From positions 3,906,001 through 3,970,000 of the forward strand of contig NZ_CP028369.1 of the NCBI RefSeq assembly GCF_003032475.1: 64,000 nucleotides of DNA, read 5' to 3'. The position numbers and the translations under genes are program-made. Positions 8,281 through 17,600 of this stretch are shown here, piece by piece; positions within the stretch are counted from its first letter, which is position 1; each line of letters begins with the position of its first letter. The notes under the pieces were generated by a model. That model was not told where the DNA came from. It made no database searches and was given only the letters and a program-made list of their open reading frames with translations. The stretch is from Streptomyces sp. P3 (lineage in GTDB: Bacteria; Actinomycetota; Actinomycetes; Streptomycetales; Streptomycetaceae).

Positions 8281-9228
8281 TCAGGCCGCCTCGAACGCCC
8301 GCCGGATCAGCGGTCCAGCCTTCTCCAGGTCGGCTGCCGAGGCGATACGCACCTCCAGTTCACCCGTGCCGAGGTGGCCGATACCACGCATGTCGCGCAA
8401 GAAGCCCTCCTCCAACTCGACCGTGTCCGGGTCGACCTTTAGGTAGACCAGGATCGCCTCGTGCTTCGGGCGGAAGATGACGGAGGCGACGTTCACCATC
8501 CGGCGGTAGGCGATGTAGTGCCGGAGCTGAGCCACCTCGACCTCGCCCCAGGCGGTGAGGGCCTCATCCAGCTCGGCGTACAGGTCCTGCAGGCAGCCAG
8601 GAACCGCACCCGCGGCGGCGGCAGTTGCCTGAGCGGACGTCTTCCTGCCTTTGCCAACGGCACCAGACGTGAACTCCCGCTCGCGGTTCTGGCGCCGGTC
8701 CGAGACCGGTCTCGTGGATCCGGGAGTGGACTCGATCAGCAGCAGGCTCAGCAGCCCATCCTCGAAGACGCGGTAGCGCACCAGGTCGACCCGCTCGCGC
8801 AGACGGTGCACCGCGACTCGGTCGTGGTGCGAGAAGCCAGCAGCGATGCAGACCATCCGAGGGTTCCGCCAGTCGATCGAATCGGCGGCCTCGGAGCCCA
8901 GCTTCTCCTTGACCAGCGCCTCGAACTCGTGACGCGCGGAGTCCAACCACGACAGGTAGGAGACCGCCTGCGACAGGACACCGCTGTCAGCGCCTTTCTT
9001 GTACTCGATCAGCGCAGGTGTGCCGTCCTCGTCCAGGCCAAGCGAGTCGATCCGGCCCCGGTGCCAAGGCCCGGTCGGATACTCCGACGCCAGGAAGCGG
9101 ATACCGAGCATGCCCTCCATGCCCGCCTCGACCCGCCGCTGCAGCTCCACCTCCAGCGTCACCGTGGAGCCCCGCAGCTCGACGTCCTGGCCGTCGGCAT
9201 CCAGCCGGAACAGCTTCAGGTCGGTCAC
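8281..9228 (-). CDS. NucS-like PD-(D/E)XK nuclease with DUF5655-type C-terminus
   Basis: The 315-residue protein has an N-terminal nuclease-like domain with Asp61 (GRIDSLGL), Glu75-x-Lys77 (IEYKK) and a following Gln87 helix (SQAVSYLSW). This matches the PD-(D/E)XK arrangement of NucS/RecB-type nucleases. A Lys/Arg/Ala linker (about 180-210) leads to a C-terminal domain with RHYIAYRRM and KHEAILVYLKV, typical of DUF5655. The protein could be a DNA endonuclease acting in defence or mismatch-type repair. It converges on a DNA methyltransferase gene with a shared terminator, so a restriction-modification-like partnership is possible but unproven. Confidence 0.75.
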   Translation of the reverse strand: MTDLKLFRLDADGQDVELRGSTVTLEVELQRRVEAGMEGMLGIRFLASEYPTGPWHRGRIDSLGLDEDGTPALIEYKKGADSGVLSQAVSYLSWLDSARHEFEALVKEKLGSEAADSIDWRNPRMVCIAAGFSHHDRVAVHRLRERVDLVRYRVFEDGLLSLLLIESTPGSTRPVSDRRQNREREFTSGAVGKGRKTSAQATAAAAGAVPGCLQDLYAELDEALTAWGEVEVAQLRHYIAYRRMVNVASVIFRPKHEAILVYLKVDPDTVELEEGFLRDMRGIGHLGTGELEVRIASAADLEKAGPLIRRAFEAA

Positions 9229-9249
9229 CAGCGTCCCTCTCCGCGATCA

Positions 9250-9465
9250 CTACAGGAAGAGCAATTGAAACGATCTTGCGGGTATTCCAGAGTGTCGGGT
9301 CGAGGAAGCATGCAGCACGGGACCAGCCGCCGGGTCCCGCAGATGCGGGTTGCCGAGCAACCTCAGGAAGTCCGCCGAGCAAGCCCTGCCAGCCAGCACG
9401 GTCTCCTCGATAGCCTCCACGACGGAGTGGTCGAAAACCGCGGAGTACGGCTTGCCGTCGGCGAC
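9250..9465 (-). pseudogene. Possible 5'-truncated coding remnant upstream of nuclease gene
   Basis: Reading leftward, an open stretch after a TGA at 9466-9468 has mostly G/C-ending codons (for example PYSAVFDHSVVEAIEE and SADFLRLLGNPHL) and runs to a stop at 9250-9252, just before the nuclease start. It has no start codon at its proper 5' end. It looks like the tail of a decayed gene of unknown family; the rest of the 9253-9741 gap shows nothing recognisable. The call rests only on codon composition. Confidence 0.3.
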
Positions 9466-9741
9466 TCAGTTCCTCGCAGACAAGCGACGGAGCGAGCCTG
9501 AGCCGACGCTCTGCAAAGATTCCGTCCTCGTCCAGCACTTCGGGCGGCTCCCTGTCGTCAACGGACCCGGTTGGGGTATGTGGACGGTCTCCGCGGTCGT
9601 CTCGTCGATCTCCTACCTGTATGCCCGGTCGCCCTCGTAGATGCAGAAAGACAGAGCATCCCCGCCGTGGGCAGTGCGGTCCCGTCGGCGGCGGTCACCT
9701 CGCCGAGATTGATCTGTCGGACGCCGGCAATTCCGGCTGAT

Positions 9742-10584
9742 CTACTGCTTCCCCCTGCAACCGATAGGCACATCCGTTGGCGGGCTGGGCGTTCCGACCT
9801 TTCCGGTGCTGGGGTCTGGGGTGAACACAGCAGTGTTCTGGTCGGCAGCGCCGAATGACCGGAAGGGCCCGACTACCTTGTGCAGGGGTTTACCGTGGTA
9901 ACTGTAATCGACCTGCAGGGACCATTCGTAGTTGCCATGACAGGCGGATACGTCGACGCGGATGATCGCCGGGTCCGTAGAGCTGACGGTGAATCCAGAT
10001 CCGAGCGGGTTTGTTCGCGCTGGCGGCTCACTTGGATCGCTCTCCCCGCCACCGATAACGCCGCGGTCGACAAGTTTGGGTGTGTCCAGATCCAGGTCGA
10101 AGACTCGATCCTTGATGTCGCCGCAGCCGCCCTGCGTCAGAGCTACCCATTCGGGCGGGCCGATTTTCTTGGGGACACGGGTGGTTAGGTGAAGCTCGTC
10201 GACGGTGACGGACTCCGTGCCCTCAGCGCTCAGGTCCAGATAGAGAAAACCGCTGCCCCACGTGCCACCCTCGTTGCCTGGCGTGGTCACTTCCGATCGG
10301 AAGTCCTGCTGAGAGGGATCGAACTGGGCCAGAGGTTTGCCGCCAGCCGGCATTGCAACGGAGGTGGATCCATCGCAGACCTTGGCCGTGGGCCACTTGT
10401 GGGTCACCAGCAGGGGTCCTCCTGGCGTCGGAGCCGATGGCGACTGCGCCTTCTGTGAGGGCGCATTGACCGAGTTTCCTCCACCACAGACGGAGCCCCC
10501 CGAACACTCATTGCTGGAGCATCCCAGCAGCAGGCCGCCAGCACACACCAGCAAGGCGGCGCTTAGGCCGATCGGGAGCTTCAT
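9742..10584 (-). CDS. Putative lipoprotein, unknown function
   Basis: The 280-residue protein has a lipoprotein signal peptide with lipobox LLLGC (Cys22) followed by a Cys- and Gly-rich stretch with Ser/Pro linker (to about 55). A globular extracellular domain follows, with a predicted beta-rich composition and a few Cys residues that might form disulfides. Its ATG overlaps the stop of the upstream small membrane protein by four bases (ATGA), so the two are coupled. I do not recognise the family. The base composition is less GC-extreme than neighbouring chromosomal genes, as expected for a mobile element. Confidence 0.7.
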   Translation of the reverse strand: MKLPIGLSAALLVCAGGLLLGCSSNECSGGSVCGGGNSVNAPSQKAQSPSAPTPGGPLLVTHKWPTAKVCDGSTSVAMPAGGKPLAQFDPSQQDFRSEVTTPGNEGGTWGSGFLYLDLSAEGTESVTVDELHLTTRVPKKIGPPEWVALTQGGCGDIKDRVFDLDLDTPKLVDRGVIGGGESDPSEPPARTNPLGSGFTVSSTDPAIIRVDVSACHGNYEWSLQVDYSYHGKPLHKVVGPFRSFGAADQNTAVFTPDPSTGKVGTPSPPTDVPIGCRGKQ

Positions 10585-10805
10585 CTGGTCGACTCCTGGC
10601 CGGCGGTCCGATCGGCGGTCGGCCCAGGTGGATTGCCGAAGTTGGTGTCGTTGTCGTGACCGCAGACAGCTTGGTTACTGCACTCATTCCGATCGCCGCC
10701 GATGGTATCCGTGGCGAACAGCGCGACCAGCGTGCCAACTATCGCAACGACCGCGGCTATGGCCGCGCGCCACACCTGTGCGCGTTGCTGTCCGGACATG
10801 GGCAT
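10581..10805 (-). CDS. Small single-pass membrane protein coupled to lipoprotein
   Basis: The 74-residue protein has one transmembrane helix near its start (AAIAAVVAIVGTLVALFA) and a short Cys-containing extracellular tail (ECSNQAVCGHDN). That tail resembles the segment just after the lipobox of the next gene, so the two may share a local origin. The start at 10805 is chosen for its very good ribosome binding site (GGGGGAGG, six bases before the ATG). Longer upstream starts at up to 10991 have no such site. Function unknown. Confidence 0.6.
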   Translation of the reverse strand: MPMSGQQRAQVWRAAIAAVVAIVGTLVALFATDTIGGDRNECSNQAVCGHDNDTNFGNPPGPTADRTAGQESTR

Positions 10806-11433
10806 GCCGACCTCCCCCTTGGTCGCTACGGGCGCAGCCACGAGCCTGCCGTGCCTCAGTATGCGCAACTTCCCCCATTCAAGCGGCCGTTTCACGTGTT
10901 TTCCGGGTCTATTCTGCATCGTCCGGGATGGAGGGGCGCCGTTCAACTGTTGGGATCCGCCTGCTGTTGGCGTGATCGAGAAGAGCATCACGGACGGGAG
11001 ATCATCTTCTGACGAGGGTTGTGCGTGCCGACGTCATCGTGCGGCAGGGGCATCGCGCGACCATGCTGGGCTGGGTGATGGGTCCTGACTCGGACGGCCT
11101 CGCGCAGGAGGCAACCAACCGGAACGAACTCGGCGCCGAACCCAGCTGGCGATGGCGAAGCCGCACAGCTGGCCAGCCGGGAGACACCGGCTCCGACACG
11201 AGGACCGGGTCCTCGTGAGCGAGAGATCAAGCGGAGTGCGATACCGGGAATGCCCGGGGTTTGACACCATCCGGGCGTCCGGGATGGCATGTCCTGCTCA
11301 CGCCTAACCAGCGATGTGAACGAGTTCTGGCGACCTGGGGCGGACCGTACCCGGGGTCGGAGATACTGGCGCTTTCGTGATCCTTCACACCCTTCGTTGC
11401 GGCGCGAAGCGCTGAGAGGATCACAGTTCGACG
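10806..11433. other. Divergent intergenic region upstream of DISARM
   Basis: About 630 bases separate the small membrane protein and drmD. A short frame at 11021-11218 (plus strand, GTG start, 65 codons) has G/C-rich third positions in its first half but no recognisable product; I regard it as uncertain. A TTGACA hexamer at 11261-11266, overlapped by CCATCC/GGATGG half-sites, may be part of the drmD promoter, although its -10 is weak. Confidence 0.4.
11377..11424 (+). promoter_or_regulatory. Leader hairpin overlapping drmD ribosome binding site
   Basis: GTGATCC (11377-11383) is complementary to GGATCAC (11418-11424), and flanking GCGCTTTCG/CGAAGCGC sequences also nearly pair. The right arm overlaps AGAGGA, the only ribosome binding site before the ATG at 11434. 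The hairpin could therefore limit translation of the first DISARM gene. A second possible start, GTG 11464, has its own AAGGAG site outside the hairpin. Confidence 0.35.
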
Positions 11434-14400
11434 ATGACGGCATTGGTGAAGGAGTCTGCCCAGGTGGCGACCGCGACGGAGTATCCAGAGGGATCAGCGA
11501 GCACTACCCCGAACGCGGCGGGCCTTCCTCCGGTCCCAGAGCCGGGGCAGGTTGTCAAGGTCCGAGGCTCTACCTGGGCCGTATCCGATGTCCGTAAGCA
11601 AGGTCTCCCCCGCAGCCCCGCCGACGAGGGCGTGGCGGGGCTGACGCATGTGGTCAGCCTGCAGTCACTGGATGAGGACCGGCTCGGGCAGGAGCTGTCG
11701 GTGGTCTGGGAGCTGGAGGTCGGGCACACCGTCGCCCCGAACCAGGGCCTTCCAGAGACTGTACGGGCGGAGGCGTTCGACGACCCGAATACGCTCGCCG
11801 CGTTCGTGGACGCGGTGCGCTGGGGCGCGGTCACCTCAGCGGACGCGAACTCCTACCAGGCTCCCTTCCGCAGCGGCGCCAACGTGGAGGCGTACCAGCT
11901 GGTGCCGCTCAGCCGTGCCCTGCAGTCGTCGCGCACGAACCTGCTACTCGCGGACGATGTCGGTCTGGGCAAGACCATCGAGGCCGGCCTCGTCGTGCAG
12001 GAGCTGCTACTGAGGCACCGTGCACGATCCGTGGTGATCGTGTGCCCGCCGAGCCTGTCGCTGAAGTGGCAGGACGAGATGCGGGAGAAGTTCGGCCTCG
12101 ACTTCGTCATCGTCAACAGTGAGCTGATGGCGAAGGTACGGCGGAGCCACGGGCTCAACGCCAACCCGTTCCGACTCTTCCCTCGCGTGATCGTGAGCAT
12201 GGCGTGGCTGCCGTCGCTGAGAGCGCAGCGTTTGCTGCGTGACGTGCTGGCCGATGTGCGCAGCGCGGGCACGGCCAGGCGGTACGCGTTTGATGTGCTG
12301 GTGGTCGACGAGGCGCACCACGTGGCGCCGGCCAGCCCGACGACGGCTCCGGGGCAGCGTGGCTACGCGGTGGACAGCAAGCGGACGACTGCGACGATGC
12401 GGCTCGCCGAGGCGTGCGAGCACCGGCTGTTTTTGAGCGCTACCCCGCACAACGGCTATTCGGAGTCCTTCACCGCCCTGTTGGAGATGATCGACGGTCG
12501 CCGGTTCACCCGCGGCGCGAGCATCGACGAGCAGGCGCTGAAGGAGGTGATGGTGCGGTGGCTGAAGACCGATCTGCCGGACAAGGGGTTCAAGACCCGG
12601 CAGGTGAAGCCCCTTCCGTTCACACCGTCGGAGGACGAGCAGCAGCAGTTCGCGAGGTTGGAGTGGCTGCTGGCGGAGAGTGCCCGGGCGAACGGCAAGG
12701 GCTCGGGCGGCGACATCGTCGCGATGCTGCTGAAGAAGCGTTTCCTGTCCAGCCCGTGGTCGTTCGCCCGCACCCTTGAGCTGTACGACGGTGCGGACGG
12801 GGGCGACCGGCAGCTTCGGATGGACGACGAGGACCAGTACTACACGGAGGTGTTGGGCAGCGGTCAGTCGGACGAGGAGGAGGGCGCGGCCGAGCACCCC
12901 GAGTTCACCGCGCTGCGTCACACCAAGGGCTCGGACCCCCTGGTGGCGGCCACAAGAAGCGAGATTGCCTCGCTCATCGAGTGGGGGCGCCGGTATGAGC
13001 ACAAGCCGGACTCCCGGCTGGAAGAACTGCTGACCTTCCTCGCCGCGGTCTGCCGGCCGGACGGTACCCACTGGACCAACGAACGTGTCGTGGTGTTCAC
13101 GGAGTACGCAGCCACCCTTGAATGGATCGAGCGCGTCCTGCGGCAGCGCGGCTACAACGACGTACTGGAGGTCATCCAGGGCTCGACCCCGACCGAGGAG
13201 CGGGAGAAGATCCGCGCGCGTTTCACCGAGAGCCCGGACAAGCACCCCGTCCGAGTCCTGCTCGCCACTGACTCCGCCGGCGAGGGCATCGACCTGCAGA
13301 CCCACTGCCACCGCTTGGTCAACTTCGACATTCCCTTCAACCCGTCCCGCTTGGAGCAGCGCATCGGCCGGATCGACCGGTACGGGCAGACGAAGAACCC
13401 GGAGATCTTCCACTTCGTGCCGGTCTCCGGCTCCACGACGTACGACGCGGACATGAAGTTCATGGGGATCATCGCGACCAAGGTCGGGCGGGCCACCGAG
13501 GACCTCGGCAAGGTCAACCAGGTCATCGACGCCGAGGTGCAGGAGCACTTCGCCCCCACCCGTACGGCGCGCAAGGCCCGGCTGACTGCGCCGGACGACG
13601 GCAATGAGGTGATCACCCGCGTGTTGGCCGGCGGGATGGAGCTGAACCGCCAGCTCACCCGGCTGTCGGACACGTACGACGAGCGCAAGGCCGCCATGCA
13701 TCTCACGCCCGCGAACGCCCGTCGGGTGGTGGACACCGCGCTCACCCTGACCTCTCAGCCCCCGCTCGTAGAGATCGGCGACGACCGCACCGAGGCGCAG
13801 GTCTTCGAGGTCCCGAGCCTCGGCCGCTCCTGGCAGCCGGCCCTGCGCGGCCTGGACACCCGCCTGGAGCCGGGTGTCCCGCGTCCCATCACCTTCGATG
13901 ACCAGGCCGCTCAGCAGCGCACCGATCTGGTGCACATCCACCTCGGGCACGCCCTCATGCAGCGCGCTACCCGCACCTTGCGCTCCGCGCTGTTCAGCAC
14001 GGACTCCCCGGTACACCGGGTCACCGCCGTCATTGCCCCTGGCCTTCCCGAGTCCTGTGTGGCCGCCGTCTCCCGGCTTGTTCTGGTCGGACGCGGCGGG
14101 CTGCGACTCCACGAGGAGGTGTTCCTCACCGGCGTCCGGCTACGCGGTCAGGCACTCGCCGAGTCCAAGGTCGAGCAGGTCCTCGACGAAACCCTCGACT
14201 CCGCGGATCTGCTCCTGGCTGATGAGAAGGTGCGTGCTCACCTCGCCGAGCAGTGGAACGACGATGGTTCCCGGCTGCGTACACGCCTGCTGACCGCGAT
14301 GGAACGCAAGAGCGCCAGCCGTCAGGAGAAGGTCACCGAGGCGCTCACACAGCGCCGGGACTCCGACATCAAGCGTGCCCATGAGATCTTCGATGCCTTC

Positions 14401-14667
14401 CGGCTCAACCTGCGCGAGTCCCGCGACCGCCTGGAGCAGGCCATCCGCGCCGAGGAAGAACTGCTGTTCACCGACGACCAGCAGAAGCAGCGACGTCGGG
14501 ACCTGCACCACATGAACGAGCGCCTGGACAGCCTGGACGACGAGGAGACGCGCGAGATCGCCTCGATCCAGGAGCGCTACAGCGACATCAGGCCCTACGT
14601 ATCCGCCGCCGCGGTCGTGTTCGCCCTTACCCCCGAAGACGCGAAGAACGGAATGGTCAAGGCATGA
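11434..14667 (+). CDS. drmD: DISARM SNF2-family helicase DrmD
   Basis: The 1,077-residue protein is a SNF2-type ATPase. It has a Walker A DVGLGKT near residues 175-181, DEAH at 292-295, the SATPHNG motif III, and a helicase C-terminal domain with EGIDLQ and motif VI RIGRIDRYGQ near 640. The last 350 residues are charged and partly coiled-coil. In class 1 DISARM, DrmD replaces the DrmE of class 2 and is thought to act on incoming phage DNA with the DrmAB core. The ATG at 11434 has a distant site AGAGGA. GTG 11464 (residue 11) has an ideal AAGGAG nine bases upstream and may be the true start. Confidence 0.93.
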   Translation: MTALVKESAQVATATEYPEGSASTTPNAAGLPPVPEPGQVVKVRGSTWAVSDVRKQGLPRSPADEGVAGLTHVVSLQSLDEDRLGQELSVVWELEVGHTVAPNQGLPETVRAEAFDDPNTLAAFVDAVRWGAVTSADANSYQAPFRSGANVEAYQLVPLSRALQSSRTNLLLADDVGLGKTIEAGLVVQELLLRHRARSVVIVCPPSLSLKWQDEMREKFGLDFVIVNSELMAKVRRSHGLNANPFRLFPRVIVSMAWLPSLRAQRLLRDVLADVRSAGTARRYAFDVLVVDEAHHVAPASPTTAPGQRGYAVDSKRTTATMRLAEACEHRLFLSATPHNGYSESFTALLEMIDGRRFTRGASIDEQALKEVMVRWLKTDLPDKGFKTRQVKPLPFTPSEDEQQQFARLEWLLAESARANGKGSGGDIVAMLLKKRFLSSPWSFARTLELYDGADGGDRQLRMDDEDQYYTEVLGSGQSDEEEGAAEHPEFTALRHTKGSDPLVAATRSEIASLIEWGRRYEHKPDSRLEELLTFLAAVCRPDGTHWTNERVVVFTEYAATLEWIERVLRQRGYNDVLEVIQGSTPTEEREKIRARFTESPDKHPVRVLLATDSAGEGIDLQTHCHRLVNFDIPFNPSRLEQRIGRIDRYGQTKNPEIFHFVPVSGSTTYDADMKFMGIIATKVGRATEDLGKVNQVIDAEVQEHFAPTRTARKARLTAPDDGNEVITRVLAGGMELNRQLTRLSDTYDERKAAMHLTPANARRVVDTALTLTSQPPLVEIGDDRTEAQVFEVPSLGRSWQPALRGLDTRLEPGVPRPITFDDQAAQQRTDLVHIHLGHALMQRATRTLRSALFSTDSPVHRVTAVIAPGLPESCVAAVSRLVLVGRGGLRLHEEVFLTGVRLRGQALAESKVEQVLDETLDSADLLLADEKVRAHLAEQWNDDGSRLRTRLLTAMERKSASRQEKVTEALTQRRDSDIKRAHEIFDAFRLNLRESRDRLEQAIRAEEELLFTDDQQKQRRRDLHHMNERLDSLDDEETREIASIQERYSDIRPYVSAAAVVFALTPEDAKNGMVKA

Positions 14668-17600
14668 GCCGCCGCTACCCCCCGACCGCCGCCGACCTGC
14701 ACCGCGCCTGGCTCGAACTCGTCGACGCCGACGGCCCGTTCCTCGCTGTCCCCGCCCTGGAACGCGTCTACCGCGAAGGCATCCCCCAGCCCGACTCCCG
14801 GGCGCTCGACGCCATCAAGGACGCCAAGCCAGCCTTCGAGAAGGCATGGGAGAACTGGGACGAGCACCCCGGTGACGAAGCCGCCCTCGACGTGTACCGC
14901 GAGGCCCGCGACACCTGGGTCGATCTCGTCCTGCGCCAGGGACTGCGCTGGGGTGCCTCCTACCCCGTGCCCGCCCCAGCCGCCGCCGAGGTCCGCTCGC
15001 CCGACTACGCCGTCACCGTCCGCGCCGACGGCGCCCTCGTCCACGGCGACACCGTCGGGGCCCTCGTCCTGGTCACCGACCCCACGGACTCCCTGCGCGA
15101 CCCGCTCACCGACGGCTGGTCGGCCAGCCCCATCGACCGCATGGAAGAGCTGCTGCGCGTCTCCGGCGTCCCCATCGGCGTCGTCACCGACGGCCGCTGG
15201 TGGGCGATCGTCAGCGCCCGCCCGCAGACCATGGTCGCCTCCGGCATCGTCGACGCCCAGACGTGGATCGAAGAGCCCCAGACCCGCAACGCGTTCATCG
15301 AACTCCTCCAGCGCCGCCGCCTGGTAGGCGGCAAGCAGCAGGACCGGCTGACGGAACTCTTCGGCGAGTCCGTCACCGCCGCCGAGAAGATCACCGAAGC
15401 GCTGGGCACCCAGGTCCGCCGCGCCGTCGAACTCATCGTCCAGGCTCTGTCCGAAGGCGCCCTGGACGCGCAGCGACGCGGCGAGCCCGACCCGCTGCCG
15501 GCGGCACGGGGCGAGGTGTACGAGGCCGCCGTCACCGTCATGATGCGCGTCGTCTTCCTCCTCTTCGCCGAAGAACGCGGGCTGCTGCCCCAGAGCCGTC
15601 TCTTCGCCATGGGATACGGCATCAGTGACGAACTCGACCTCCTCGATGCCCGCGAGAAGGAAGAGGGCGAACAGGCCCTGGACGCAACGTTCCTGACATG
15701 GCACCGTCTCCTGGCCACCTCCCAGGCCCTGTACCGGGGCGCGAGCTTCGAGGACCTGCGCCTTCCCGAGTACGGCGGCTCCCTCTTCGACCCGGCCCGC
15801 TTCCCCTTCCTCACCGCCTGCGACTCCCAGGAAACCCTGGCCATCACGGTCAGCGACCGCGTCATGCTCGAAGTCCTGCGCGCCGTGCAGATCGCCCAAC
15901 TGCCCGGCGGAGCACGACGGATCTCCTTCCGCGACATCGACGTCGAACAGATCGGCTACATCTACGAAGGTCTGCTCGGCTACTCCTGCGAACCGGCCAA
16001 AGAGATCGTCGTCGGCCTGGCCGGCAGCGCGGGATGCGAACCCGAGATCCCCCTCGCCGCCCTCGAAGAACTCAGCCAGGCCAAGCGCACCGAGACCGCG
16101 CTGGCCGACGCGATCCTCGCCTGGATCAAGCAGCACCAGCCGGCCGCGAAGCCGTCCAGCAAAGCCGCCCTCACCAAGGCACTGAAGGCCCCCGACACCC
16201 TTGACGACACCGAGATCGCCCTGCGCGACGTCACCGACGACCCCGAACTGCGCGACCGGTTGCGCCCGTTCATCGGAATCATCCGCCGCGACCTGCGCAA
16301 CCGGCCGCTGGTGGTCGAGCCCGGCGGCGTTCTGCTGGTGGAGACCCCCTCGCGCGCCTCGGCCGGCGCGCACTACACGCCCCGCTCGTTGGCTGAGGAC
16401 GTTGTCCGCTACGCGCTGGAACCTCTCGTCTACTCGCCCGGACCACACCAGACCGCCGACCAGGACGCGTGGCGACCGATTGACTCCGACCAGATCCTCG
16501 ACCTGCGCATCGCCGACATCGCCTGCGGCTCGGGCGCCTTCCTCGTCGCCGCGGCACGGTACCTCGCCGACCGGCTTGTGGAGGCATGGCAGCGTGAGGG
16601 CGTGGCGTACGGAAGGACACCGCACGACCTGTACGTCCATGCCATAAGGACCGTCGTCGCGACCTGTCTGTACGGCGCCGACATCAACGGCATGGCCGTG
16701 GAGATGTGCAAACTGTCGCTCTGGCTGGTGTCACTGGACCCGAAGCTCCCGTTCTCATTTGTCGACGACAAGGTGCTGCACGGCAATGCCCTGCTCGGCC
16801 TGACCGACGCCGACCAGCTGCGCCGCCTCCACATCGACCCCACCGCGGCCGGCAACCAGTTCAGCATCTTCGCCCTGGACGTGGATGCCATCCTGGACCA
16901 GGCCAGCCGTCTGCGCCGCCAGCTCGCCACCGAGGTCGACGACAGCGACCCGCAGCGCTCGGCCGCTACCAAGCGGCGGCAGTGGCGCAGGTACCAGGAG
17001 CTGACGGCGCAGCTCGCCGACGTCGCGGATGGGGTAGTAGCGGCCGCGCTGCGATGGGGTGGAAAGCCCAGCAAGCAGCTGAAGGCGGCGTACGAGGATC
17101 TGCGGATCGCGGTGGAGAGCGCGTACCCCGCCGGGGGCGGGGAGACAGACCGGGTGATGCTCGACGACATCAAGGAAGCCGGGCTCACACCGACGGTGAC
17201 GACGGACTACGAGCGATGGAAGCCGCTGCACTGGATTCTGGCTGTGCCGGATGTCATGGAGCGGGGCGGGTTCGATGCGGTGATCGGGAACCCGCCGTTC
17301 CTGGGCGGATCAAAAATCACTGGATCCATGGGGACTAACATCCGGGATTGGCTCGTCAGCGTCCTTGCCAACGGGAAGAAGGGCAACGGAGATCTGGCTG
17401 CGTACTTCTTTCTGCGGGCATACGCCATGCTCACCCGCCGTGGAGGGCTGGGGCTAATCGCGACGAACACGATCGCGCAGGGCGACACTCGACAGGTCGG
17501 CCTCGACCAGCTAGCGATGGCTAAGTTCACGATCACCCGCGCCATCCAGAGTCGATCCTGGCCTGCAGCCAGCGCAAACCTGGAGTACGCGGCAGTGTGG

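Noticed and set aside
11021..11218. Short plus-strand frame (65 codons) upstream of drmD
   Set aside because: Third positions are G/C-rich only in the first part, the ribosome binding site is poorly placed, and the product is not recognisable; kept only as a note in the gap entry.
12007..14112. Long minus-strand open frame opposite drmD
   Set aside because: Antisense shadow of the helicase with no recognisable motif.
14595..16640. Long minus-strand open frame opposite the first half of drmMI
   Set aside because: Low-complexity Gly/Val/Asp-rich translation without domains, fully antisense to a recognised methylase.
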